Shown here: in pieces, positions 44,140-52,220 of the stretch
How positions within the stretch are numbered: the stretch's first letter is position 1
Layout: the number at the start of each line of letters is the position of its first letter
Origin: Brevibacillus reuszeri
Lineage (GTDB): Bacteria > Bacillota > Bacilli > Brevibacillales > Brevibacillaceae
NCBI RefSeq assembly: GCF_001187725.1
Contig: NZ_LGIQ01000011.1
Coordinates: forward strand, 780,017 to 844,016
Direction of reading: 5' to 3'
Length of the DNA stretch: 64,000 nucleotides
Translations under genes and position numbers: made by a program
The notes under the pieces: model-generated
Database searches by the model: none
The model's input: the letters and a program-made list of their open reading frames with translations, nothing else
What the model was told of the DNA's origin: nothing

Positions 44140-45114
44140 CTATTTATGGAAAACGAGTTCATAGGCAGCATCATGGATTCGCGTCTGATCAAACATATCT
44201 GCAATCGCTTGGTGAACATGCGGTGGATATTCTGCCAATCGATGACATAAATACAGGAACCACTTCGTTCCATAGGTAAGATAGATACGTACCGGAATAC
44301 CCTGCTCTCGCAGCGCAGCGGCTAGCTCTGGACGAACCCCGTACAACAGCTCCATTTCCACATGTGCTCTCGATACATATTCTCGCTGCGCCAGTGCTTC
44401 GACCAACCATTGGTCATGAGTGGCGAAGGAGCATGGCACTCCTGCCTGCACACAAATATCTGCGAGCTGCAAATAGCGTTCATTCAGCTCTTGTGAGCGC
44501 GGCTGCGCTATCTCTTGTGGCTCCATGAACGCGCCTTTGACCAGGCGAACCTTTCCCGGCAATTTTACTACCCTTGTTATATCCTCCAGCGAGCGGTGCA
44601 AATGCGCTTGAATCGTAATCCCTACATTTTCGTGACGCTGTGCCAACCGCTCATACATACTCACAATCGCTTCCGTCTTTACCGATTCCTCCATGCTGAT
44701 CATCAAATATTGACCTGACTTCCTGGCCTCTTCAGCCATTTCGTCTACGTGTGCGTAAGCCAGCTCTGGATCAACAAGCAGTCCCAAATGAGACAGGTCA
44801 AATGAGATACCCGCTGATACCCCCAGTTTTTCGCAATCTTTTATCAAAGCGAGAAATTCCTGCTTCACCTGTTTTGTGTCATCTGCCTCCATCGTATTTT
44901 CACCAATCTGCTCGACAGACAGTCGATACCCCTTGTTCGTCATTCTATAGGCTACCGCCATCGCTTCCTCGCGGGTTTCGCCTGTCACATAGCGCTTCGC
45001 TGCTGCCAGCAGCAACGGATAGAGCTGCGGCGAATGCAATACGGCCTCCTTGATGCGCTCGTCACGCGCGATCGTTCGCAAAATGTGAGCGGTTTGCTGC
45101 TCATCAACGGTCAT
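44140..45114 (-). CDS. putB: Proline dehydrogenase
   Basis: 324 aa, the length of the monofunctional enzyme. Flavin-linked oxidation of proline to pyrroline-5-carboxylate. Motifs: MISMEESVKTEAIVSMYERL, then the substrate/FAD block KVRLVKGAF, FATHDQWLVE, HVEMELLYGVR and the C-terminal RIYLTYGTKWFLYLCHRLAE with the YxxxxxRRxxE-like Arg. It is divergent from a MocR-type regulator across 127 bp, so that regulator may control proline use. No P5C dehydrogenase in the window. Confidence 0.88.
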   Translation of the reverse strand: MTVDEQQTAHILRTIARDERIKEAVLHSPQLYPLLLAAAKRYVTGETREEAMAVAYRMTNKGYRLSVEQIGENTMEADDTKQVKQEFLALIKDCEKLGVSAGISFDLSHLGLLVDPELAYAHVDEMAEEARKSGQYLMISMEESVKTEAIVSMYERLAQRHENVGITIQAHLHRSLEDITRVVKLPGKVRLVKGAFMEPQEIAQPRSQELNERYLQLADICVQAGVPCSFATHDQWLVEALAQREYVSRAHVEMELLYGVRPELAAALREQGIPVRIYLTYGTKWFLYLCHRLAEYPPHVHQAIADMFDQTRIHDAAYELVFHK

Positions 45115-45186
45115 TTCGACTCGCTCCTTTTCTCATGGCATTGTCTTCTCTTTCTTCACCGTACCATGATAAGCTGGAGACAATTA

Positions 45187-45220
45187 GATCCAGTTCGGGC
45201 TCATTTGAATAGGACCAGTT
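45187..45220 (+). promoter_or_regulatory. Direct repeats before the MocR gene, candidate MocR operator
   Basis: GATCCAGTT (45187-45195) and GGACCAGTT (45212-45220) are direct repeats 25 bp apart in the shared upstream region of putB and the MocR gene. MocR/GabR regulators commonly bind such paired direct repeats. Binding here is inferred. Confidence 0.5.
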
Positions 45221-45241
45221 TGGCTAGGAGGCTGCCACGTT

Positions 45242-46651
45242 TTGCTTTGGATGAATATTGATCGTGAGAAACCGATGTCGTTGATCAGACAGCTCTATAC
45301 AGAAATTCGCACCAAAATATTATTTGGCGAGATTACTGCCGGATACAAGCTCCCCTCCACGCGCAGCTTGGCAAATGAACTGCAGGTTTCCCGGAACGTC
45401 GTGGTGGAAGCCTATGAACAGCTTTTAGCAGAAGGCTATATCGAAAGCATGCAGGGCTCTGGTTATTTCGTTGCCTCAGGCGTCTATTTGGAGCAGCATG
45501 CGCGAAGCTTAAGCCAAGCATACCCACAGCCAAAAAAATCAGAAGAAGAGTCGGGGCATGGATTCATTGATTTTCGTTCCGGAGTCCCCGCACTGGAGCT
45601 TTTTCCACGAACGACATGGGGAAAAATGGTGCAGCGAGTCTGTCAGGAGGCACCTGCTATCGCCTTTGGGTACGGCCGACCAGAGGGCAAGCAGGAGCTG
45701 CGTGAGGTATTAAGCCGTTATTTATATCGCATGCGCGGTGTCAAGTGTGAGCCTGAGCAGATTGTTATAACATCAGGTGCTACGCAAGCACTCTCATTAA
45801 TTGCCAAAGTTCTGCTTGGTCCCGGCAGTATCGTACAGATGGAAGATCCGATAACACAGGATATTCAAACCATCTTCCGCTCGGCGGGTGCTACCATCCA
45901 GCCTATAGCTGCAGATGCATACGGCATGGTGATGGAGGATTTGCCTTCCCCTGTACACACAGCTCCCAGCTTCGTCTTTGTCACACCGTCGCATCAATTT
46001 CCTTTGGGCGGAACATTGCCGATCCAGCGCCGAATCCAGCTTATTTCACATGCTCGCGAGATGGACTGCTACATTGTAGAGGATGACTATGACAGTGAGT
46101 TCCGTTATGAAAGTGCACCGATCAGCGCGATTCAAGGATTAGCCCCGGAGCGCGTGATCTACATCGGCTCGTTCAGCAAAATCTTGTCTCCTGGTCTGCG
46201 CCTCGGTTATCTCGTTCTCCCGTCCTCCCTGGTCAAACAGTATCAGGAGGCAAAATGGTTCACCGACTTGCATACCTCTACACTCGATCAGCTCGCACTC
46301 TGTCATTTTATTGAAGAAGGTCATCTGGAAAAATACATTAGCCGCGTGAAAAAGCTGTACAAAAAGCGCCGAAAATGCCTGACAGATGCGCTTCGCGACG
46401 CGTTTGGGGAAAAGGTGTGCATATGGGGGGAGTCCGCTGGATTGCATATTGTCGCAGCTTTTGCAGGGATTGCGTTTACACCCGAGCGTTTTGCCGCTTT
46501 GGAACAGGGTGGCGTACGTCTCTATCCAGTGGAGGAGCATGCTATTATCAGAGGCAAGCATGACGATAAAGTCATCATCGGATACGGGAATGTTTCTGAA
46601 GAAAATATTGTGGAAGGCGTGCGCAAAATGAAATCGATATTGGCTGTGTAG
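45242..46651 (+). CDS. MocR/GabR-type regulator (GntR HTH fused to PLP aminotransferase fold)
   Basis: 469 aa. Winged helix at residues 15-80 (PSTRSLANELQVSRNVVVEA), then a type I aminotransferase fold. The PLP lysine is Lys313 in IGSFSKILSPGLRLGY with Arg320; EDDYDSEFRYE and the RPEGKQELREVL block are intact, so PLP binding is expected. I accept TTG at 45242, with AGGAGG ten bases upstream; the ATG at 45251 is too far from it. Divergent from proline dehydrogenase. Target inferred, not shown. Confidence 0.88.
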   Translation: MLWMNIDREKPMSLIRQLYTEIRTKILFGEITAGYKLPSTRSLANELQVSRNVVVEAYEQLLAEGYIESMQGSGYFVASGVYLEQHARSLSQAYPQPKKSEEESGHGFIDFRSGVPALELFPRTTWGKMVQRVCQEAPAIAFGYGRPEGKQELREVLSRYLYRMRGVKCEPEQIVITSGATQALSLIAKVLLGPGSIVQMEDPITQDIQTIFRSAGATIQPIAADAYGMVMEDLPSPVHTAPSFVFVTPSHQFPLGGTLPIQRRIQLISHAREMDCYIVEDDYDSEFRYESAPISAIQGLAPERVIYIGSFSKILSPGLRLGYLVLPSSLVKQYQEAKWFTDLHTSTLDQLALCHFIEEGHLEKYISRVKKLYKKRRKCLTDALRDAFGEKVCIWGESAGLHIVAAFAGIAFTPERFAALEQGGVRLYPVEEHAIIRGKHDDKVIIGYGNVSEENIVEGVRKMKSILAV

Positions 46652-46673
46652 CTTTCTTGAAATTCTGCAAATA

Positions 46674-46714
46674 AAAAGAACCAAATCCCTGAAACTAGCG
46701 GACTTGGTTCTTTG
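46674..46714. terminator. Terminator after the MocR gene
   Basis: AAAGAACCAA and TTGGTTCTTT with inner TCC/GGA pairing; works for both convergent genes. Confidence 0.75.
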
Positions 46715-46741
46715 TTCATTTCCTTCTTTATAAGGGATAGA

Positions 46742-46984
46742 TTAGTAGTTTCGACGACCCCGACAACATTCTGGTGGGCAATTCCGACAGTAGTCTGGAC
46801 ATCTGTATCTATGATCCCAACCATGACCGCTTCCTTGGCCATGGCCCCAACCTGGAGGGTGTGGATACCCTGGTCCTTGCTGAGATGGATAATAAGAAGA
46901 ACGCCCGTAAGAAGATTGACCATAGGAAGACCGGCCATAGAACGAAGATTGCGATGACGGCCACTGCGCACTCGGATAATACAT
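46742..46984 (-). CDS. Small Tyr/Ser/Gly/Pro/His/Cys-rich protein, possible spore coat protein
   Basis: 80 aa: a Ser/Tyr repeat region (SSYGQSSYGRSSYYPSQQGP), a Gly/His segment and a Cys-rich end (CPDYCRNCPPECCRGRRNY). Composition resembles small Bacillales spore coat or crust proteins, which cross-link through Tyr and Cys. I start at ATG 46984 with AGAGGG upstream; the frame is open to 47053. No signal peptide. Identity as a coat protein is inferred from composition only. The 165-bp gap upstream holds nothing obvious. Confidence 0.6.
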   Translation of the reverse strand: MYYPSAQWPSSQSSFYGRSSYGQSSYGRSSYYPSQQGPGYPHPPGWGHGQGSGHGWDHRYRCPDYCRNCPPECCRGRRNY

Positions 46985-47149
46985 GCTGTCGCCCTCTTTC
47001 CTCGTATTTTTGATGACTATATGTGTATATGCAAAGGTGGCATTTACCTGCATAGACTCTTGACATCATTCAACGGAAAATAGGTATCTACCTACGTTTT
47101 CTATCAATTCCTGCCTACTTACATTTGCCCGCAATAGACCAAAATCAGG

Positions 47150-47554
47150 TTATCCTGCGTGTCTTTCGCCTATAAAACGCGGCAGGAAAAACAACGGATA
47201 GATCAACAAGTACAAATTGGGAATCCACCAGCCCCAATCAAAGTCAGCTTTGAACGCCCAAAATGCGATGGCCTGCAAGCCTGAGCAAAACGTAAGCACC
47301 AGCGAGAGTAATGCCAGCTGCTGCCAATTTTTCTTTCCTTTGTGATAGGCATGCAGGCTGGCAAATCCGGTAATCGATATAATAATGTCCAGCGGAAAAA
47401 ACGACAGGTTCCAGGCAACCAAATTCGCATTGGTGTAATCCTGATACATGTATTCCTTTGGGAGTACTTCCAAAAAAGTGACCAGCCAGTAAATAATAAA
47501 CCCGACATCCGTTAGCCAAAAAAATGGACTCAGTCGTCTCATCGTTCCGTTCAT
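47150..47554 (-). CDS. yvaD: DUF5360 (YvaD-like) membrane protein
   Basis: 134 aa, four membrane helices (about 12-28, 46-64, 78-97, 110-126). LTDVGFIIYWLVTFLEVLP, then NLSFFPLDIIISITGFASL, matches YvaD of Bacillus. It overlaps the SMR gene by four bases, in the same order as Bacillus yvaFED (tetR, smr, DUF5360). Its job is unknown; co-conservation suggests a helper of the efflux protein. Confidence 0.8.
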   Translation of the reverse strand: MNGTMRRLSPFFWLTDVGFIIYWLVTFLEVLPKEYMYQDYTNANLVAWNLSFFPLDIIISITGFASLHAYHKGKKNWQQLALLSLVLTFCSGLQAIAFWAFKADFDWGWWIPNLYLLIYPLFFLPRFIGERHAG

Positions 47555-47925
47555 TTGGCTGCCATTCCCGTATCCTGTGGCAGCTTTGCTGCCTGCTGTC
47601 CATGCGCTCCGTCCCCGAGATTCAATAACACACAGCCTGCGATGATCAGTCCGACTGCAATGACCTTTTTAACCGTGAACGCATCCTTGAATACAATTAC
47701 CCCAATAATCGCCACGATGGCTGTGCCGAGTCCCGACCAGATCGCGTAAGCAATCCCAACCTCCATCTCTTTGAGCGCCATGCTCAGTGACGAAAAGCAT
47801 AACACATAGAAAATAAACATCATGATGCTCGGGACTGGCTTGCTAAGCCCCTCAGACAGCTTCATCGAGGTCGTGCCTGCTACTTCCAGCAAGATAGCCA
47901 GCAACAAATAAATCCAGCTCGTCAT
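47551..47925 (-). CDS. yvaE: SMR family multidrug efflux protein (YvaE-like)
   Basis: 124 aa, four helices. The key membrane Glu is in LLAILLEVAGTTSMKLSEGL, followed by GIAYAIWSGLGTAIVAIIGV, a standard SMR signature. The C-terminal tail (GDGAHGQQAAKLPQDTGMAAK) is longer than EmrE. It starts inside the end of the TetR gene and likely acts as a proton-coupled exporter of cationic drugs or as guanidinium exporter. Confidence 0.92.
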   Translation of the reverse strand: MTSWIYLLLAILLEVAGTTSMKLSEGLSKPVPSIMMFIFYVLCFSSLSMALKEMEVGIAYAIWSGLGTAIVAIIGVIVFKDAFTVKKVIAVGLIIAGCVLLNLGDGAHGQQAAKLPQDTGMAAK

Positions 47926-48500
47926 TTCTTGCCCTCCTCTCCTGTTTTTGTCGCCAAGACTCCGCCCAGTAAAATATCGATCATGGCATCTAAGGCTTCA
48001 CTGATCGTCATTTGAGGGTTGCTTGCGGTTTGCTGATCAATCAACTGCTCGATGCCCCCTGTGTACATCTGAATCAGGACAGGCAGTTGAATTTTGCGGA
48101 AAATTCCTTGTTCTACACCTTGCTCCAGAATGATCCGAACATGCTCCCACTCTTGGCGGTTGAATTCTTCAATCAGCTTCCACTGCTCAGGATAGTACCG
48201 CTTCAGCTCAAACCATACGCGCAAATCCGTGCGGGCAAAGCTGTTTGGCACCAAGGCCAACAGCTGCCTCATTTTCTCGGCAAGATCCATTTGGCGATCG
48301 TGCAAAATCTGATCCTCGCGCTCTCGTATATCCTGAAGACTATCTTCGATGACGTTTGTGATCAGCGCTTCCTTGGACGGGAAATAGGTATACAAGGTCT
48401 TCGTACTCATCGCAGCACGACGTGCCAAATCTGACATCGTGAACCGCACGCCCCGCGCCTCTATCTCCTGAATCGCACACTGAATAATCCGCTCTTGCAT
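47922..48500 (-). CDS. yvaF: TetR family regulator (YvaF-like)
   Basis: 192 aa. The helix-turn-helix spans residues 5-50 (RFTMSDLARRAAMSTKTLYT, then YFPSKEALI). The C-terminal ligand domain is of TetR_C type. First gene of the efflux operon, most likely an autorepressor that frees the SMR gene when it binds a drug. ATG at 48500; the ribosome site is weak (GGGAG, distant). Confidence 0.85.
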   Translation of the reverse strand: MQERIIQCAIQEIEARGVRFTMSDLARRAAMSTKTLYTYFPSKEALITNVIEDSLQDIREREDQILHDRQMDLAEKMRQLLALVPNSFARTDLRVWFELKRYYPEQWKLIEEFNRQEWEHVRIILEQGVEQGIFRKIQLPVLIQMYTGGIEQLIDQQTASNPQMTISEALDAMIDILLGGVLATKTGEEGKK

Positions 48501-48575
48501 GTGCGTATGACACTCCCTTTCGAAAACAAGGAAAATATTTTGTTTTCTATATTTTCCACCAACCGCTTTCGTTTG

Positions 48576-50000
48576 TCAACTCCCCCCAAACCACGCCTGA
48601 TAAAGCACTTCGACCCCCTGTTCGATCTGTTCCAAGGGAATACCCGCAAATCCGAGAAAAAACTCCTTGGGCATCACCGCTGGAGGCAACAACCACGTAA
48701 ACGAGGCAGAGGATGTCCTCACGCCAGCTTGTATCGCGAGCTGCTTTAGCTCAGCTTCACTTTTCTCTGAATTCACCCGCAGCAGTACGTGAAACCCCGC
48801 ATCTTTACCAATTACGCTGGCACGATCACCAAAATGCTTTTGGATCGCATCGAGTAGAGCATCATGCTTTTTGCGATAATGACTGCGCATTTTCCGGACA
48901 TGCTTTTCTAATAATCCCTTTTCCATAAATGCTTGTAAGGTTCGCTGATGCAGCCGAGACGCGGATTGCTCCAAAAGTGTCGCTCGAAGCAGATTGTAGT
49001 AGCTCTCCTGTAGCTTCTCGGGCAAAACCATATACCAGACACCAATAGCCGGAGCCAGCACTTGAGCAAACCCGCCCATGTAAATGACGTTGGCATTTGG
49101 CATCAGTCCTTGCAGCGAAGGGATTGGCCTTCCATGATAGCGAAACTCTCCGTCATAATCGTCCTCGATGATATATCCCGACACTGTTTGTGCCCACTCC
49201 AGCAGCTGCAAACGTTTGGACACGGGCATGATCATCCCGCGTGGGTATTGATGGGAAGGTGACACGACAGCCAGCCGAGCATCGGCTTCATACAGCTCGC
49301 TGATGCTTATTCCGTCTTCTTCAAGCGATATCGGAACTACCTCGTACCCATGCTGACGAAATGTATTGGCATACAGCAAATATCCCGGGTTCTCCACCGC
49401 AACCTGCTGCAGTTCATGCCCGAGCAGCAGACTAATCAGCGAGAGCAATCCAAATTGGTCTGCCCCAATCACAATTTGATCCGGCGTGCAAGCTACACCG
49501 CGATACCTCTGGAGATAGTCTGCTATTTGCTCGCGCAGACCAGGCTCCCCCTGAGGATCGCCATAAAAAAGGTCCTCCTGCTGCTCCATGCGCAGTGTTT
49601 GATGGTAGAGTCGACGCCAATCCGTGTATGGAAAAAGCGTGAAATCATTTTCGGACATGTGAAAGTCGTACTGATACTTCTTGTCATCACGCAGGAGAGG
49701 GCGTCTGCCCTGAACAACCCCGTTTACGTCGACCCCCGATCTTACCTCTGGATCAGGCAGCGCCTCGACAAAGTATCCGCTGCGTGGCTTGCTCTGGATA
49801 AATCCTTCGGCTAAAAGCTGCTGATAAGCCATTTCTACCGGAGTTGTACTCAGCCCTAGCAGATCAGCCAGCTTGCGGACCGAGGGCAGCCGAGTATGCT
49901 CCGTCAGTTTGCCTGCGACAATTTCATTTTTAATCGCGGTGTAGAGCTGTACGTACTGAGGTTCATTTCCGTCCTCATTCCATTTCGGGGTCAGGAGCAT
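48576..50000 (-). CDS. MocR-type regulator whose PLP lysine is replaced by Gln
   Basis: 474 aa. GntR winged helix at residues 15-75 (PSVRKLADLLGLSTTPVEMA), then an aminotransferase fold with EDDYDGEFRYHG kept. The segment that should hold the Schiff-base Lys reads YMGGFAQVLAPAIGVWYMVL: Lys becomes Gln313 (codon CAA, one change from AAA) and the phosphate-binding Arg becomes Gly320. At the same positions the MocR at 45242 has Lys313 and Arg320. It cannot form the internal aldimine, so it may sense another ligand or none. It is divergent from a GNAT gene, 110 bp apart. Confidence 0.85.
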   Translation of the reverse strand: MLLTPKWNEDGNEPQYVQLYTAIKNEIVAGKLTEHTRLPSVRKLADLLGLSTTPVEMAYQQLLAEGFIQSKPRSGYFVEALPDPEVRSGVDVNGVVQGRRPLLRDDKKYQYDFHMSENDFTLFPYTDWRRLYHQTLRMEQQEDLFYGDPQGEPGLREQIADYLQRYRGVACTPDQIVIGADQFGLLSLISLLLGHELQQVAVENPGYLLYANTFRQHGYEVVPISLEEDGISISELYEADARLAVVSPSHQYPRGMIMPVSKRLQLLEWAQTVSGYIIEDDYDGEFRYHGRPIPSLQGLMPNANVIYMGGFAQVLAPAIGVWYMVLPEKLQESYYNLLRATLLEQSASRLHQRTLQAFMEKGLLEKHVRKMRSHYRKKHDALLDAIQKHFGDRASVIGKDAGFHVLLRVNSEKSEAELKQLAIQAGVRTSSASFTWLLPPAVMPKEFFLGFAGIPLEQIEQGVEVLYQAWFGGS

Positions 50001-50110
50001 ATATCTTCCACCTCATCTGTCCTTTCATTTCTTGCAAAACTGCCTATTTTCAAGTATACACAGGTTCGTTATTCTAATAAAAATCATCACAAAAACAGGA
50101 GGACATCCCC

Positions 50111-50683
50111 ATGTCTACACATGCGCATACAAATTCCCCGGTCCGTTTTTTGGAAGGAAACAGGGTCTATCTGCGACCGGTTGGTCAGGAAGATAGCGAG
50201 TTTTACTACCGTTCCTTATACAGCAAGGAAACACGCAAGCTGACTGGAACGCAAAAGCACTACACACACGAGCAGATCCAGCAGTACATCGAGAGCAAAG
50301 GACAGGACTCTGCGAGTGTTTTGCTTTTGATTGCACTTTGCGAGAACGATCAGGTCATTGGCGATATCCAGATCGGCGACATTGATACATTCAACCGCAG
50401 TGCATTTATCCGAATCGCTATCGATCAGTCTGCCTATCAAGGAAAAGGGTACGGGAGCGAAGCCATGGTGCTGATGCTGGACTACGGCTTTGGCATTCTC
50501 AACCTGCACCGGATCGAGCTGAATGTTTTCTCCTACAATGAACGTGCAATTCACACCTATGAAAAGCTCGGCTTTGTACGGGAAGGCGTCCAGAGACAGG
50601 CGCTGTATTACGACCACGCGTACCATGACTCCATCCTCATGTCCATACTGGCTGAAGAGTATCGGGCGAAATATGGAAAATAG
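50111..50683 (+). CDS. GNAT family N-acetyltransferase (RimJ/RimL-like)
   Basis: 190 aa. The acetyl-CoA motif is DQSAYQGKGYGSEAMVLMLD and then LHRIELNVFSYNERAIHTYE, YEKLGF, typical of RimL/SpeG-like proteins. ACAGGAGG precedes the ATG. It lies divergent from the Lys-less MocR regulator, a common arrangement in which the MocR controls the GNAT gene. Substrate (protein N-terminus, polyamine or drug) unknown. Confidence 0.87.
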   Translation: MSTHAHTNSPVRFLEGNRVYLRPVGQEDSEFYYRSLYSKETRKLTGTQKHYTHEQIQQYIESKGQDSASVLLLIALCENDQVIGDIQIGDIDTFNRSAFIRIAIDQSAYQGKGYGSEAMVLMLDYGFGILNLHRIELNVFSYNERAIHTYEKLGFVREGVQRQALYYDHAYHDSILMSILAEEYRAKYGK

Positions 50684-50728
50684 AGAAGGCATGGCACGCG
50701 TTGCTCCACCAGCCAGCCCATACAAAAT

Positions 50729-50761
50729 TAGCCCTTAGGCAGATTCCTAAGGGCTTTTTCT
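50729..50761 (+). terminator. Terminator of the GNAT gene
   Basis: AGCCCTTAGG-cagatt-CCTAAGGGCTTTTT, a perfect stem with T tail. Confidence 0.9.
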
Positions 50762-50774
50762 ACAGTTTATCCAG

Positions 50775-52220
50775 CTATTCACTTTGCTCGTCTCCCGACC
50801 AATCAAACAACCCGGACAAAAGAGCATCCTCCTCTGCACCAATGCCCTGTGCCTGTGTCTTTGCCTCCAGCCGCTCCATTCGCTTTTGATAGGCAAGCGC
50901 GTCTTCCTTGGACCTGTTGCGCAACAGGCTTCCCCGCTTCTTCCACTGCTCGTAGGCTTGCCGCGTATAATGGAGCGCTTTTTCCCAATCTCTGAACTGA
51001 TGCTCGCATACCTTGGCTGCCTCGATGTATACCTCTTCCGGGACATAACTGCTCGATTCCATACAAGACTCCCAAACGTGCAGTGCCTGCTGATAGTCTT
51101 TTTGCTTTTTGTAGAGATGCCCGATGGCGAGTTTGGCCCGATTGCTCCACGAATGATTGCTGCCTGCAACAAGTCGGTAACCGTCCATGGCTGCCGCTTG
51201 ATCACCCAGTGCTTCATACCATCTCGCAATCTCAAAGCGCTCCTCATGAGACACTGCTTCCCGCTCATGGTGGAGCAACAGCCGGGTCATGTGAATATAG
51301 AGCGTAATGAGAGACAGGACATCCGTCTCGTTATGGCGCAGCACACCTTCGATCACATCAGGGTCTTGTGAATGCAAAAAATCAAAATACCGCACAGGAG
51401 CCAGAAAGCCAGGCAAATCATCCTCGCGGAAAACATCCAGCTTTTCCTGCTCGATGATTCCCAGGCGGCATGACTCCAGCTCGGCCTTCCACAACCTTCT
51501 CGCTCCATGCAAAAGGTCCAAGTGTCCAAACGCAGGCAAAGCAGGGACCTGATCGCGAACGAGCGTATGCCTGGTCCGCACCTGTGGCCAGTCAAACGAT
51601 TTCCCGTTAAACGTCACAAGATGCGAGGATTTCCCCGCTTGCTCCAAAAATGACTGGTATAACGTTACTTCTGCGTGCGGAGCAGGAAGGAAATGCTGCC
51701 GAACGACGACCTCTTCTCCTTCAATGCGACTGTAGCCCAAAAGAAACACCGTGTTGCCTGCCCCCCCGGATAGCCCTGTCGTTTCCGTGTCAAAAAACAG
51801 CAGGTCCTCTGGCTGTCTTCCTGCCGCAGATAGCGGATGGGCCTTTCCTGACGCTTCCCACGATGCAATCACATCATGCAGCGCGGAAAAGGCATACATC
51901 CCGTGCCGCTGCCTGATCGGATACCGGACCTCCCGGATCATGACATGCTCATCCTCCCAGAAGTACGGAGCAGCTTGCAGCTTTTCCCACCGATCTGCAT
52001 ACGGAATATCCGCCTCTTTCTCCTGTGCTGGGGTATCCATTTCTGTCGTTGCTGATAGCGGCTGAGTAGCCTGTTGCACCACAACTGCTTCGTGGGCAGA
52101 CTCTGCTGGGGCGTGACCAACTGCTCCTGTCGCGGCCGTTTCTGCCAATTGTGAAGACGTTTTGTCCGTTTCCTTGACCAAGTGCCCCTTCATCCGTTGC
52201 AGCTTGGACTTAAGAGACAT
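50775..52220 (-). CDS. mrfB: MrfB (YprB)-type DEDDh exonuclease with TPR tail
   Basis: About 481 aa. A charged, low-complexity N-terminus (residues 1-100) precedes an RNase H-like exonuclease: LFFDTETTGLSGGAGNTVF (first Asp and Glu), VTFNGKSFDWPQVRTRH (Asp) and RHNETDVLSL (His and last Asp). TPR-like helices follow (EERFEIARWYEALGDQAAAM). In Bacillus, MrfA and MrfB repair mitomycin C lesions independently of UvrABC. ATG at 52220 has AAGGAGG upstream and overlaps mrfA by 11 bp. Confidence 0.87.
   Translation of the reverse strand: MSLKSKLQRMKGHLVKETDKTSSQLAETAATGAVGHAPAESAHEAVVVQQATQPLSATTEMDTPAQEKEADIPYADRWEKLQAAPYFWEDEHVMIREVRYPIRQRHGMYAFSALHDVIASWEASGKAHPLSAAGRQPEDLLFFDTETTGLSGGAGNTVFLLGYSRIEGEEVVVRQHFLPAPHAEVTLYQSFLEQAGKSSHLVTFNGKSFDWPQVRTRHTLVRDQVPALPAFGHLDLLHGARRLWKAELESCRLGIIEQEKLDVFREDDLPGFLAPVRYFDFLHSQDPDVIEGVLRHNETDVLSLITLYIHMTRLLLHHEREAVSHEERFEIARWYEALGDQAAAMDGYRLVAGSNHSWSNRAKLAIGHLYKKQKDYQQALHVWESCMESSSYVPEEVYIEAAKVCEHQFRDWEKALHYTRQAYEQWKKRGSLLRNRSKEDALAYQKRMERLEAKTQAQGIGAEEDALLSGLFDWSGDEQSE

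Noticed and set aside
45115..45241. PutR-type activator control of proline dehydrogenase
   Set aside because: No PutR-like gene is adjacent; the divergent gene is a MocR-type regulator.
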